From Candidatus Chlorohelix allophototropha (GTDB taxonomy: Bacteria > Chloroflexota > Chloroflexia > Chloroheliales > Chloroheliaceae): DNA of 64,000 bases. The stretch lies in NCBI RefSeq assembly GCF_030389965.1, contig NZ_CP128399.1, forward strand, positions 1,912,934-1,976,933, written 5' to 3'. Below are positions 42,109 to 51,196 of the stretch, in pieces; within the stretch, counting starts at the first letter, position 1, and every line of letters begins with the position of its first letter. The notes below the pieces were generated by a model that saw only the letters and a list, made by a program, of their open reading frames with translations, had not been told where the DNA came from and searched no databases. The translations under genes and the position numbers were made by a program.

Positions 42109-42157
42109 GCTCCTTTTGTGTTTTGGTTTGGTCACTTAAACTTTAACACAAAGGAGC
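42109..42157. repeat. Inverted repeat carrying a ribosome binding site on both strands
   Basis: GCTCCTTTTGTGTT (42109-42122) and AACACAAAGGAGC (42145-42157) are inverted copies with a single-base length difference. Each arm reads AACACAAA(A)GGAGC outward and so provides an RBS for the remnant at 42105 (minus) and the HEAT gene at 42161 (plus). It may mark a junction of two inverted IS starts. Confidence 0.5.
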
Positions 42158-42160
42158 TAT

Positions 42161-44065
42161 TTGTTAACATGTCAGCCTATTTATGAAAGGCTCACAGTCC
42201 TTATCAATCAGTCCGTGGTGGCGGTCATTCAGCCGCATATCTATCATGGTAATTTTATGCAAGAGATAAATTTGTATCTGCAAATCTTAAATAACTTGAC
42301 TGATCAAAAGCGCTTTTTGGCGGAATCCCTACTCGCTAGACTTGCGCTACATTTAACACAAAATTCGCAAAATGAGAAAACGAGGAAGCAACTTTGGATT
42401 GAATACACTTATTTGCCAGATGCAATTGAGAAGAATAATTTTAGTTTCCTTGATTATTTAACTGATTCTAACCCAACTTTAACATTTGAGCGAAGCATTG
42501 AACAGGTTGGAGAAGTATTTGGTTGGGCGTTAGAGTCTGGTTTTTTAGATAGTACTGAGCGTCTGCTTTTCTTCTCAAACCCTAGGCTCCAATATTATTT
42601 CTGTGCATTAGGATGTTACCAGTTGCAGATAGATCCAACTAAATTAAGAATAGATGGGGAGTCAGCTAAAGTGTTGGAATATTGGCAATACATTGACCCA
42701 ACTCTTCAAGAAAAAGTTATAAATACATTAAAACAAACCAAGGACAAACATTTTTATATAGCAGTTAATATTTTGGGAGCTTTACTAAGTCATAAGATAG
42801 ATAAAAATATTATGAGTCTTATAACAGATAGAACTATGTTAGGAGAGATTAGATCAGAATTAATTAAAAGCTTTTTTTGGATTAACCCTGATACAACGTG
42901 GATAGAAGAACTCTTTATAATTTTGAGTGACGTTTCTGAACATAAATGGACTCGACAGTCTGCTGCAATTGCTATTGGAAAATCTAAAAGCCAATCCAGT
43001 GATCGGCTGATTAATTTGTATTATGGTAGTCAAGATCCTTTTACTCGTCAATTAGCAATAATTGGACTTGGTCAAATACTTTTACCTGGAACAGTCGAGG
43101 TATTCTGCTCAGCGTTAAACGACTCTGATCAAAAGGTTAGAGAGAAAGCTGCTAGTTTTCTATATCAGCTCAACTCAGGTAACAAAAAAGCCTGGTATTG
43201 GGACAAGTTGCTGAAATTTATAGACGACTCAAACAAATATGTGAGAATTGGTATTGTAGCAGCGCTGACAACAATCTTTCCTGAAGAAAGCGTTGATTTA
43301 TTGGGCAGTAGATTAATAAATGAACCTGGGGGATTTATAAACAGCTGTATAGTAACACACTTAAGAGTGCAAAAAGCGATTCCCTATCTGATAAAAGCAT
43401 TAGATGATCCAGAGAAAGAACCTGTAGCTGTTGAAGCCGCCTATTCATTGCAATTAATTGGCGATAAGCAGGCTATTCCAACCCTATATCGCAAATTAAA
43501 GGATAAAAATGAAGATCATATTTTAAGATCTGCTTGTGCATCTGCTTTAATTGTTTATAAGGATGAACAATTACCATCTGTATTACTTGCCATTGCCAGG
43601 AAAGAAGGATACTCGCAATGGTGGTTTGAACTACTAGAAGCAATAGAGGAATATCAGCTTCCCCAATTTCCGCGTGAACTAATTGTAGAAATGAGAAGTT
43701 TAGGTTATTACGAATTAGAGAAAGCCTGTGAGGTATGGGGGTCTTTGCAACTTCCTGAAAGTGAGGAGTACTTTATTTTGTTATTAAATGAGGGAAGTGA
43801 AGCAGAGAAGAATGCAGCATTAGTGGGACTGGGAGCTACAAGAAGAAAAGAGTATTTTGAGATGTTAAAAAATAAGTATCAAAGCGGTAATACTTCTACT
43901 CGAATAGCGGCAGTAAAAGCTTTGAAGTTGCTGGGTGGTGATGAAGCTAAAAATTTACTAGAGTGGATAAAACTGAATGATATAGGAGAAAAAGTTCGAG
44001 GTGATCAAATCAGATATTATGCCACTGCAGCATTAGAAGAATTAAATGCTGAAGGTAGAACTTAA
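42161..44065 (+). CDS. HEAT-repeat protein, apparently the tail of a NACHT ATPase
   Basis: A 634-residue AT-rich gene. Residues 37-113 (QKRFLAESLLARLALHLTQN..., ESGFLDS, FFSNPRLQYYFCAL) match the helical/winged-helix end of a NACHT domain, where FSHPLFQEYFAA is usual. Residues ~200-630 are HEAT-like repeats (RQSAAIAIGKSKSQSSDRLI, VREKAASFLYQL). The nucleoside triphosphatase core with Walker motifs is missing. The start is TTG with GGAG 4 nt upstream, inside IS-derived sequence; the first ~30 residues look unrelated to the rest. NACHT-HEAT proteins are often immune sensors, so this looks like a decapitated one. Translation is possible, function doubtful. Confidence 0.65.
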   Translation: MLTCQPIYERLTVLINQSVVAVIQPHIYHGNFMQEINLYLQILNNLTDQKRFLAESLLARLALHLTQNSQNEKTRKQLWIEYTYLPDAIEKNNFSFLDYLTDSNPTLTFERSIEQVGEVFGWALESGFLDSTERLLFFSNPRLQYYFCALGCYQLQIDPTKLRIDGESAKVLEYWQYIDPTLQEKVINTLKQTKDKHFYIAVNILGALLSHKIDKNIMSLITDRTMLGEIRSELIKSFFWINPDTTWIEELFIILSDVSEHKWTRQSAAIAIGKSKSQSSDRLINLYYGSQDPFTRQLAIIGLGQILLPGTVEVFCSALNDSDQKVREKAASFLYQLNSGNKKAWYWDKLLKFIDDSNKYVRIGIVAALTTIFPEESVDLLGSRLINEPGGFINSCIVTHLRVQKAIPYLIKALDDPEKEPVAVEAAYSLQLIGDKQAIPTLYRKLKDKNEDHILRSACASALIVYKDEQLPSVLLAIARKEGYSQWWFELLEAIEEYQLPQFPRELIVEMRSLGYYELEKACEVWGSLQLPESEEYFILLLNEGSEAEKNAALVGLGATRRKEYFEMLKNKYQSGNTSTRIAAVKALKLLGGDEAKNLLEWIKLNDIGEKVRGDQIRYYATAALEELNAEGRT

Positions 44066-44228
44066 CCTGATATTCTAAACCACAATAGTTTAGACCTGAT
44101 CTGACAACTTCTACTTGACTGACATGCCTGAGCAAATCGGCTTGATTGATCAGGTGTGCGGTTTCTTTCAGCAAGTCCAACCGCTTCTGATTAACCGATG
44201 CTTGCAATCCTGAAAGTCGCCTATATGG
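44066..44228. other. Possible transposon debris downstream of HEAT gene
   Basis: On the minus strand a frame reads LQASVNQKRLDLLKETAHLI, then NQADLLRHVSQVEVV, ending inside the HEAT gene. It looks protein-like but has no recognisable start. It adjoins the MITE at 44229 and may be IS debris. Confidence 0.3.
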
Positions 44229-44320
44229 TATAGATGTTCAGAAAAGGTTTTGGGAAATTACGGCAATGGTTAAGTACAAAACCTGACAGAAATTCCAAAA
44301 CCAAACCTGAACATCTATAG
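44229..44320. repeat. MITE-like inverted-repeat element, copy 2
   Basis: A 92-bp element beginning TATAGATGTTCAG and ending CTGAACATCTATA. After four mismatched bases, GGTTTTGG and CCAAAACC also pair, giving ~26-bp ends. It matches copy 1 along its length. No ORF; the short 44321-44463 stretch that follows holds no gene. Confidence 0.75.
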
Positions 44321-44463
44321 TACGATAAATATTAGCCTGCCCCTTTGTAGCTACTACAAAGTTTTCAGAATACTCGGATATATAAAACTAAAACCAAGTT
44401 CATACCCTTTAAAACAGAAGCTAATATGGAATATTTACAGTTATGGTTGGTAGTAAAACTTAA

Positions 44464-44712
44464 TTATTTCACAGATAACCCAACCAAACCCAATCCGAAA
44501 TTGATCGGGGCTTTCAAAATCCCAAAGCACGTTTTCTTGAAATTTCTATCAAGAGAAACCATTCTTTTAGCCAAGTCCGGACTAACAATAGACACAGCGC
44601 TCTTCGCTGCATTTACTACTACCCCATCCAAGGCTTTTGCAGTGCCCAATACTACCCCAATTATACCTCTCCCGGCGGTGGAAGTTTCCTCGTCCAAAAT
44701 TTCCTCATCCAT
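44464..44712 (-). CDS. Small acidic-start protein of 82 aa, unknown
   Basis: Start ATG 44712 has GGAG 8 nt upstream, better than a longer frame from 44766. The product opens MDEEILDEETSTAGRGIIG, then a glycine/alanine-rich moderately hydrophobic region (VVLGTAKALDGVVVNAAKSAVSIV) and DLAKRMVSLDRNFKKTCFG. It may form amphipathic helices at a membrane or granule surface. Family not recognised. The gene is alone between the MITE and the DUF4256 gene. Confidence 0.5.
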   Translation of the reverse strand: MDEEILDEETSTAGRGIIGVVLGTAKALDGVVVNAAKSAVSIVSPDLAKRMVSLDRNFKKTCFGILKAPINFGLGLVGLSVK

Positions 44713-45039
44713 TTTTTCAGCTCCTTTCAAACTGTTGATGCACATACTTGTCAGTGCTAGCACCAAACAACAAAAACATACGGCTGATAAACTTCTATAG
44801 GCAAGTATATTGCATTAGTGTAAAAAAAGAGGTAAATAATGGTAAACACTACAAATATACTAGTATGAATTAAGCGAAATAACCTGTTAGGATGCTCGGT
44901 TCAATCGAGTGTTAGACTCAATTCTATACTACCCTTTGATTTAACAGATTCCACATCTTTTAAATACGCTGGGAGAACTGTATTTGGCTTGCGCTTTGTG
45001 CTTCCTTCAAGGCGACTCGTCTTTTGTCATAGCAAAATT
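44713..45039. other. Intergenic gap
   Basis: About 330 bp upstream of the 82-aa gene and downstream of the DUF4256 gene (both minus). AT-rich; promoter elements must lie here but none is clear. An imperfect repeat CTCGGTTCAATCGAG near 44893-44907 is a small dyad. No RNA gene recognised. Confidence 0.3.
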
Positions 45040-45615
45040 TTAGACCCTTAGCCAGCCACGGAATGCTCTACCTGCATAGTAAGAGGACGCACCGTTGTGA
45101 TATACGAAAACATTGTCATAGCGGCGATCAGCAAAGAGAGCGCCACCGAGTTTTCTAATATCAGAGGGTGTTTTCACCCAGCTCGACGTTTTCGCATCGA
45201 AATTCCCAAGTTTTTGCAACTCTCGATATTGTTCTTCCGTTAAAAGCTCAATGCCCATGGCAGTTGCCATATCCATAGCGGTTTCTTCTGGTTTAAATGC
45301 CTTCCTTGACTCCAGCGCTTCACGGTCGTAACAAATATTTCTGCGACCTTTAGGACTTTCCTCTGAGCAATCATAAAAGATGTATTCGCCCGTGTTTATA
45401 TCATGACCAACAACATCCGGTTCACCACCGGTTCTTTCCATCTCGTTGAGTGACCAAAGTTTTTCAATATTAGCTTCCAGCTTTGCTTGTACTTTAGCCC
45501 ATTCAAGACCTTTATGGCGGTTCATGTTTTTCTCAAAACGGGCTTTCAATACACTGAGTAGTTCTTCAAGTTGTTCTGGTGACAACTCCTTTTCATTGCT
45601 ATTAATGTTGCTCAT
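45040..45615 (-). CDS. DUF4256 family protein
   Basis: A 191-residue soluble protein. LEELLSVLKARFEKNMNRHKGLEWAKVQAKLE at the N-terminus, EMERTGGEPDVVGHD, YIFYDCSEESPKGRRNICYDREALESRK and DRRYDNVFVYHNGASSYYAGRAFRGWLRV at the C-terminus are the family pattern I associate with DUF4256. No function is known. It stands alone, followed by a 270-bp gap to the CBS gene. Confidence 0.8.
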   Translation of the reverse strand: MSNINSNEKELSPEQLEELLSVLKARFEKNMNRHKGLEWAKVQAKLEANIEKLWSLNEMERTGGEPDVVGHDINTGEYIFYDCSEESPKGRRNICYDREALESRKAFKPEETAMDMATAMGIELLTEEQYRELQKLGNFDAKTSSWVKTPSDIRKLGGALFADRRYDNVFVYHNGASSYYAGRAFRGWLRV

Positions 45616-45835
45616 ACTTTTATATTATTCCTGCCTATTCTCGGTTGTGTTAGCTTTCAATTTAGCCTAGAGTTATTATAACAAATAACAGGTAGTGTCA
45701 GAATGTAGAAAGCTTGGAAGCGTGCAGAGTTTTGATAGTATTTATGCTAAGTTGATTAAATTTTGCCATTAGGAGGATAGCTTTGCCCTATCCGGGGATT
45801 TAAAATGTGCAGAATCTAAATCTAATACTTAAAAT

Positions 45836-45863
45836 AGCCGCAAGAAAGGCGCTTGCGGCTTTT
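45836..45863. terminator. Intrinsic terminator of the acpS-nnr-CBS series
   Basis: A 9-bp stem AGCCGCAAG/CTTGCGGCT with a 7-nt loop, T-rich on both sides, 25 bp beyond the CBS gene stop at 45888. Confidence 0.8.
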
Positions 45864-45887
45864 CAAAAAATGTCAGCCCCTTTTGGT

Positions 45888-46370
45888 TTACTCTTTCGTA
45901 CCAGATTCTTCTTCGAGCGCCATCAAACGGATTATATCAGAGCGACTTACAATACCGCTTAGCTCCCCCTTTGCGTTAACTACCGGCACTGGGTTTATAT
46001 CTTTCTTCATCATCAAGGTGGCTAAGTCCTGCACTGTGGCAGTTTCATCAATAGTCAACACATGAGCGGTCATCAACTCGCTGGCGTTAGTTGCCAATAC
46101 GCTGGTCAACTCTTTCTCGAATTCTTTTTTCTTGCCGAAATAAAAGACCGAGTCAAATAGGCTAAAGACATGCGGCGTGTCTATAATTGCGGTGCGAATG
46201 ATTAAATCTTCTTCGGTAACAATACCGAGAATTTTACCGTTATCTACCACCGGAACACCGCTGATTTTGTACTTATTTAAGAGACTGGCTATATCGGGAA
46301 CCTGTGTCTCTGGCGTAACAAAAATTACATCTTGGGTCATTATATCTTTAACTACAATCTGTCTTTGCAT
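45888..46370 (-). CDS. Two-CBS-domain protein
   Basis: A 160-residue protein made of a tandem CBS pair: VKDIMTQDVIFVTPETQVPDIASLLNKYKISGVPVVDNGKILGIVTEEDLI and ASELMTAHVLTIDETATVQDLATLMMKKDINPVPVVNAKGELSGIVSRSDIIRLM in slightly varied form. CBS pairs bind adenosine nucleotides or SAM and act as energy sensors. No catalytic domain is attached. It follows the NAD(P)HX repair gene by 23 bp, ending the operon. Confidence 0.9.
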   Translation of the reverse strand: MQRQIVVKDIMTQDVIFVTPETQVPDIASLLNKYKISGVPVVDNGKILGIVTEEDLIIRTAIIDTPHVFSLFDSVFYFGKKKEFEKELTSVLATNASELMTAHVLTIDETATVQDLATLMMKKDINPVPVVNAKGELSGIVSRSDIIRLMALEEESGTKE

Positions 46371-46393
46371 TTTCGCCCGCTTTCCCCTAAAAC

Positions 46394-48007
46394 CTATTCA
46401 AGACTCTCGCCTTGTTTTATTGCTTCGACCGCGAGTGGAATAAGTGGTAATAAATCTCCCGCCAGTACCCCCATATCCCCTTTTTCGCGTTTCGCCAATT
46501 CTCCCGCCATAGCGTGAAGATAAACCCCACAACAAGCAATTTTAAAAGTGTCAAAATCTGCGAAACGGGCAGCCTGTACCAACAACCCACCGCAAATACC
46601 TGCCAGTACGTCGCCACTTCCTGCTGTAGCAAGTGCAGAATTAGCCGCAGGATTCACCGCAATACGCCCATCCGGTGCGGCGATCACGGTATAAGCGCCT
46701 TTTAATACAATCACCTGCCCGAATTTTTGCGCTGCCTTTTGTGCCGATTCTAACCTGTTTGCTTCTATTTCGCCAATCGTACTTTCGGTGAGTCTTGCTA
46801 ATTCAGCCGGGTGGGGTGTAAGGATATTGCCTTTGCTCAGATTAACCCACCATTCCGACGTGCGTGCCAGATAGTTTAAACCGTCTGCATCAATCACCAA
46901 AGGAAGTTTCTTGATGGAATCAATTGCCAACAATTGCGCTAATAGATTGCTATTCTCTCCAAGACCCGGTCCGATTAAAGCGGCGCGATAATCCGCCAGT
47001 TTTTCTGCAAAACTACTGAGAGTTGCTTCGGTTAATTCAAGATAGGTGTTTTCGCTGCTACGGGCTGCCATAACCGCAATTACGTTGCGGGTGGCTGCCA
47101 GCGTTACAAGCCCTGCTCCAGCCCGCATTGACGCAACGGTGCTGAGATAAGGTGCGCCTAAAAATTCATCAGAGCCGCTGATCACCATCAAGCGCCCAAA
47201 CGTACCCTTATGTCCGCTGGCAGGACGCGGTGGTAACCACCGTTTGATATTGTCTGCCAGTACAAAGGTTGGCAGGTCTGAGCTTTCAAAGTCGTCCACC
47301 AATTTGGGAGGCAATCCAATATCGCCGAGTGTAACCACCCCGGTATATTCAAGGGCTTCGTAGCTTATCAACCCCACTTTAGGCATGCCCAAAGTAACGG
47401 TCAAATCAGCTTTCAAAGCAATTCCCATGGCTTGCCCGGTATCGCTGTTTATACCGCTCGGCACATCAATTGCTACAACCGAGAGAGGGTATGGGTCAAA
47501 ACTACGCGCTTCTTTTACCTCGTTTATCTGCCGAATGATATTGGCGAGTTTTCCGGTAACCTCGCGGGATAAGCCTGCCCCCAATAAGCCATCCACTACC
47601 AGATGTGTTTGTTCAAGATCGGCACAAAAATCCGCCCAATCGTTTTCATCATTGATAAATTGACCAGTCTGATTTTCAGCCTCAGTGTAAGTAAGTTTGT
47701 TGTTAAAGCCGTTTTTGGGGCGAGGGCGATTATAAAAGTAGATTCTAACCTGCAAATCGGGCAATTCTTGCTTGAGCAAATTAGACACAACCATAGCATC
47801 CCCGCCATTATTGCCCGCGCCGGCAAGAATCAGCACCATTGTATTTTCTTGGTAGTAATCGTCGCCATCACGATCAATTAACTCTGCTCGGTAAATTGCC
47901 TCGGTAACGCTAGAACCGGCATTGAGCATTAACTCCGATTCTGGTACTGCAAGTTGTGTCGCTCGAAGCTCAATCTCTTTCATCTGGGCAGATGTTACAA
48001 GTTTCAT
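46394..48007 (-). CDS. nnr: Bifunctional NAD(P)HX epimerase/dehydratase
   Basis: A 537-residue repair enzyme for hydrated NAD(P)H. The N-terminal epimerase (MKLVTSAQMKEIELRATQ, LAGAGNNGGDAMVVSNLL, DVPSGINSDTG) is fused to the C-terminal ADP-dependent dehydratase (RPASGHKGTFGRLMVISGSDEFLGAP, LTPHPAELARL, ATAGSGDVLAGICGG). Start ATG 48007 has AGGGGAAG before it; a longer frame from 48109 would overlap acpS. Its stop is 23 bp before the CBS gene; the start is 10 bp after the acpS stop, so all are co-transcribed. Confidence 0.95.
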   Translation of the reverse strand: MKLVTSAQMKEIELRATQLAVPESELMLNAGSSVTEAIYRAELIDRDGDDYYQENTMVLILAGAGNNGGDAMVVSNLLKQELPDLQVRIYFYNRPRPKNGFNNKLTYTEAENQTGQFINDENDWADFCADLEQTHLVVDGLLGAGLSREVTGKLANIIRQINEVKEARSFDPYPLSVVAIDVPSGINSDTGQAMGIALKADLTVTLGMPKVGLISYEALEYTGVVTLGDIGLPPKLVDDFESSDLPTFVLADNIKRWLPPRPASGHKGTFGRLMVISGSDEFLGAPYLSTVASMRAGAGLVTLAATRNVIAVMAARSSENTYLELTEATLSSFAEKLADYRAALIGPGLGENSNLLAQLLAIDSIKKLPLVIDADGLNYLARTSEWWVNLSKGNILTPHPAELARLTESTIGEIEANRLESAQKAAQKFGQVIVLKGAYTVIAAPDGRIAVNPAANSALATAGSGDVLAGICGGLLVQAARFADFDTFKIACCGVYLHAMAGELAKREKGDMGVLAGDLLPLIPLAVEAIKQGESLE

Positions 48008-48017
48008 GTCTTCCCCT

Positions 48018-48389
48018 TTAGTTACCCATAGCAACCACAAAAGCAATAGCATCACCACGCGAATGAGAAATGCTAATACTCCACTCAGAAAGCCCCAATT
48101 TTTCGGCACGCTTGGCGGCTTCCCCGCTTAAATTAAGGTGCGGCTTGCCCTCCAAGTCGTTTACTACCTCAATCTGATGCCAGCTAACTCCCTGCCGCCA
48201 TAACCCTGTGCCTAAAATCTTAGCAGTTGCCTCTTTGGCAGCAAAACGTGCTGCGAGTTGGGGAGCGCGTCCCCGACAATACTCACGTTCTCTTTCAGTG
48301 TATATTCTGTTCAGAAAACGTTCGCCCAGACGCGCTACCGCTTGCTCAATTCTTGCTATTTCAACCAAATCAACGCCACATTCGAGCAT
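48018..48389 (-). CDS. acpS: Holo-[acyl-carrier-protein] synthase
   Basis: A 123-residue phosphopantetheinyl transferase that activates acyl carrier protein for fatty acid synthesis. CGVDLVEIARIE (Mg2+ Asp), RFAAKEATAKILGTG (Mg2+ Glu, catalytic) and SISHSRGDAIAFVVA are the three AcpS motifs. Start and length are typical. It lies 9 bp downstream of ugd and 10 bp upstream of nnr. Confidence 0.95.
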   Translation of the reverse strand: MLECGVDLVEIARIEQAVARLGERFLNRIYTEREREYCRGRAPQLAARFAAKEATAKILGTGLWRQGVSWHQIEVVNDLEGKPHLNLSGEAAKRAEKLGLSEWSISISHSRGDAIAFVVAMGN

Positions 48390-48398
48390 ATTAACCTG

Positions 48399-49715
48399 CT
48401 AAAATGGGCGACCTACACCCCGATACTCGAAACCGAGTTTTTGAATTTCAAGCGGGTCGTAAAGATTACGCCCATCGAAAAGATAGTGTTGCTTCATCAA
48501 CTTTTTAACCTTTTCAAAATCTACCTGCTTGAACTCGTTCCACTCAGTCAGAAGCAATACTGCATCAGCTTCTTGGACTACACTATAAGGATCATTGCAG
48601 AACTCAACCGCATGTGGTAGATAGCGTTCTGCTTGTTTCATTGCCACCGGGTCGTAGACACGCACCTCTGCGCCCTTACGAATCAGCGCATTTATAATGT
48701 CTACCGAAGGGGCTTCGCGCATATCGTCAGTATTCGGCTTGAAAGCTAATCCCCAAACCCCAATGCGGCGGTGTGTAACCGAACCCAATGTTCGCTCAAC
48801 TTTTTGGACAAAAACGCGGCGAGAGTCTTGGTTAATATCCATAACCGCCAGCAAGAGTTGCGGATGGCAATTGCTCTTTTCCGCCATATGCGCCAGCGCT
48901 TTTACATCTTTCGGGAAACAACTGCCGCCATAGCCAATCCCTGCCTGAAGGAATTGATGTCCGATACGTTTATCGTAACCCATACCCTCTGCTACTACCT
49001 TAACATCCGCTCCCAACGCATCGCAAATTTGCGAGATTTCGTTAATGAAGCTGATACGGGTTGCCAGAATAGCGTTTGAGGCATATTTGATCATTTCGGC
49101 GGTACGCAGATCGGTAATAATGACCGGCGCTTTCAGCGGCGCGTATAGCTCTGCCACTTTCTCCGCGCTTGCCCTTACTGTACTGCCGAGTACAATCCGG
49201 TCAGGAGTCATAAAATCGAAAATAGCAGAACCTTCCCGTAGAAACTCAGGATTGCTGACCACTGCAAAGGTAGCCTTTTTTGGGTTACCGGTTCGTTCGA
49301 GGGTATCCTGCACAATATTGGATACCCAATCGCCTGTTCCAATCGGTACAGTGCTCTTGTTAATTATGATCGAATGCCCTTCTAACACCTGCGCTATAGA
49401 TTGTGCGGCAGTTTCCACATAGTTTAAATCTGCCCCGCCATCTTCGCCTTGAGGCGTGCCGACCGCAATAAAAATAAAATCTGCGCCCGGTACAGCATCC
49501 TCATAACTGGTGGTAAACTTCAACCGTCCGGCTTTGACATTATTCTTAACCATCTCTTCCAAGCCGGGTTCATAAATGGGCATTTCGCCTCGTTTTAGGC
49601 TGAGTATCTTTTCTTCTATAATATCTAGACAAGTGACATTATTTCCCAAATCAGAAAAGCAAGTTCCCGTTACCAGACCAACATAGCCTGTTCCAATTAC
49701 ACAAATATTACTCAC
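48399..49715 (-). CDS. ugd: UDP-glucose 6-dehydrogenase
   Basis: A 438-residue enzyme oxidising UDP-glucose twice to UDP-glucuronate, a precursor for acidic polysaccharides. [21 protein letters not shown] is the NAD-binding fold, [16 protein letters not shown] the family loop, and [16 protein letters not shown] carries the catalytic Cys. [13 protein letters not shown] is the C-terminal UDP-binding motif. It is 17 bp after the FecR-like gene and part of the flippase-linked series. Confidence 0.95.
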   Translation of the reverse strand: MSNICVIGTGYVGLVTGTCFSDLGNNVTCLDIIEEKILSLKRGEMPIYEPGLEEMVKNNVKAGRLKFTTSYEDAVPGADFIFIAVGTPQGEDGGADLNYVETAAQSIAQVLEGHSIIINKSTVPIGTGDWVSNIVQDTLERTGNPKKATFAVVSNPEFLREGSAIFDFMTPDRIVLGSTVRASAEKVAELYAPLKAPVIITDLRTAEMIKYASNAILATRISFINEISQICDALGADVKVVAEGMGYDKRIGHQFLQAGIGYGGSCFPKDVKALAHMAEKSNCHPQLLLAVMDINQDSRRVFVQKVERTLGSVTHRRIGVWGLAFKPNTDDMREAPSVDIINALIRKGAEVRVYDPVAMKQAERYLPHAVEFCNDPYSVVQEADAVLLLTEWNEFKQVDFEKVKKLMKQHYLFDGRNLYDPLEIQKLGFEYRGVGRPF

Positions 49716-49732
49716 TTAAGTATGCCTCCTGC

Positions 49733-51082
49733 TCAGCCTTTACCCACCAATGAAAGGTCGGTAAAATAAGCTTCATAATCATGACCTGCCGAACCTACAG
49801 TGATAGATAATATCTTTTGTGGTTTGTTACGCCGCTGCATTAAATCCTCACTTGAGAATTCTATCCACTCACCCTGCTTAACTTGCTCTGATACTATATA
49901 CTTTGCAACACGAGTATTATCTTTCGGGTCAAAAGGGGTAATATAAAACCCGGCAAAATATTCATTATACGGATTACCTTGTGTATCCACATAACTGATT
50001 CTAACAAACAACGGGAATTCGATGCCTTGCTCACCACCACCGCTCAAGCTTTGAGTTTGAATTTTGAGTTTGAAATTTAGAACAAGACTTTGATAGCGTG
50101 AGACATCGGTGTTAAGTTCCTGTATCACACTACATTCATGAGAGTCTTTAGTGTTCTGACCCCTGTAGGTGTGTGCCCGGTAAATAGTGCCGTCATCTAC
50201 TTTTTCACTATCAATAAATAAGCTGCAAAATATATTATCCAGATTGCCGCTGTCTTTTTGCTGCACTTCCCAGCCATCTAACCCATTAATAAAAGCGCGG
50301 TTGTTTCTGATAAGTTCGTCCTGTAACCCGTTCGATTCAACCGGAGGTTGTCCACTATCTACAAATACACGTTTGCCCGGCGCTAATGTTTGAGTTTTAC
50401 CGGCTGCGCTAATCTGTAAATTACCCGTATTAGTCACAGTGGAATTTATCAGTGTACGGCTAGAACCGTCAGTTGAATGTATCAAGTCAATCGAGTAAGA
50501 ATCTTTATCTTCGCTGCCCTCAAATATGAGGGAGGCTCCATCAGTGCAATTAATTTCTAATGGCTTCCCGATATATTCTTGGTCGTCCTTATTATCGAAT
50601 TGTACTGAAACCTTGCCAACTCCGGCTCTATCATCCTCGCTTGAGTTCAGGCTTACTTCTACCACAAGCTGTTTTTCACGGCGAACAAAGTTTGTAGTTA
50701 CGATACGCGACTCACTTAATCTTACTTTACTGGAGGAATATATATCCAGTTTTGTTCCGTCAAATAACTCTAGCACCGCTTGGCTTTGGTTATCTGTAAG
50801 GATAGAATCGCCGGGTTGGAGGGTATCAAGGGGATTTGCCACCAATAAACTGCCTTGTCCAGTGCGAGCAATATAAACAGGACCGCGAGTTACAGTTACA
50901 ATGGCGCTTCGGTTCTGGCTAGAGCGGCTGAGGTAATCACTGACCAGATTAGCTACCAGATAAACCAGCAAACAAAAGATTGCGAAGGATATAAATATTA
51001 CTACCCAAGCAATTGTTTGCGGCTTGAACTTTGGTTTGAGATTGCCTTTTTCTACATTTACCGGCGCTGTTTTCAAACTCAT
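49733..51082 (-). CDS. FecR-domain membrane-anchored surface protein
   Basis: A 449-residue protein with a single N-terminal membrane segment (IAWVVIFISFAIFCLLVYLVANLV) after a 25-residue basic cytosolic tail. Residues 60-150 resemble a FecR domain (LDTLQPGDSILTDNQSQAVLELFDGTKLDIYSSSKVRLSE). The last ~170 residues are strand-rich (LNFKLKIQTQSLSGG, ISYVDTQGNPYNEYFAGFYITPF) like a jelly-roll carbohydrate-binding fold. No sigma factor gene lies beside it, so a role in FecR-type signalling is not supported; binding or assembling envelope glycan is more likely given the neighbours. Confidence 0.65.
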   Translation of the reverse strand: MSLKTAPVNVEKGNLKPKFKPQTIAWVVIFISFAIFCLLVYLVANLVSDYLSRSSQNRSAIVTVTRGPVYIARTGQGSLLVANPLDTLQPGDSILTDNQSQAVLELFDGTKLDIYSSSKVRLSESRIVTTNFVRREKQLVVEVSLNSSEDDRAGVGKVSVQFDNKDDQEYIGKPLEINCTDGASLIFEGSEDKDSYSIDLIHSTDGSSRTLINSTVTNTGNLQISAAGKTQTLAPGKRVFVDSGQPPVESNGLQDELIRNNRAFINGLDGWEVQQKDSGNLDNIFCSLFIDSEKVDDGTIYRAHTYRGQNTKDSHECSVIQELNTDVSRYQSLVLNFKLKIQTQSLSGGGEQGIEFPLFVRISYVDTQGNPYNEYFAGFYITPFDPKDNTRVAKYIVSEQVKQGEWIEFSSEDLMQRRNKPQKILSITVGSAGHDYEAYFTDLSLVGKG

Positions 51083-51196
51083 GCTTTTAGTAAGCTAATG
51101 AATATTAGTTGTATGCGCATTGTTGTGCTATTTTTGGCAAACTTTATATTTGCGTTCATTTTACCTTCCAGCCCTACCCACGTCAATGCGCCGACA

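Noticed and set aside
44893-44907. tRNA-like GGTTCAATC sequence
   Set aside because: No acceptor, D or anticodon stem can be formed around it.
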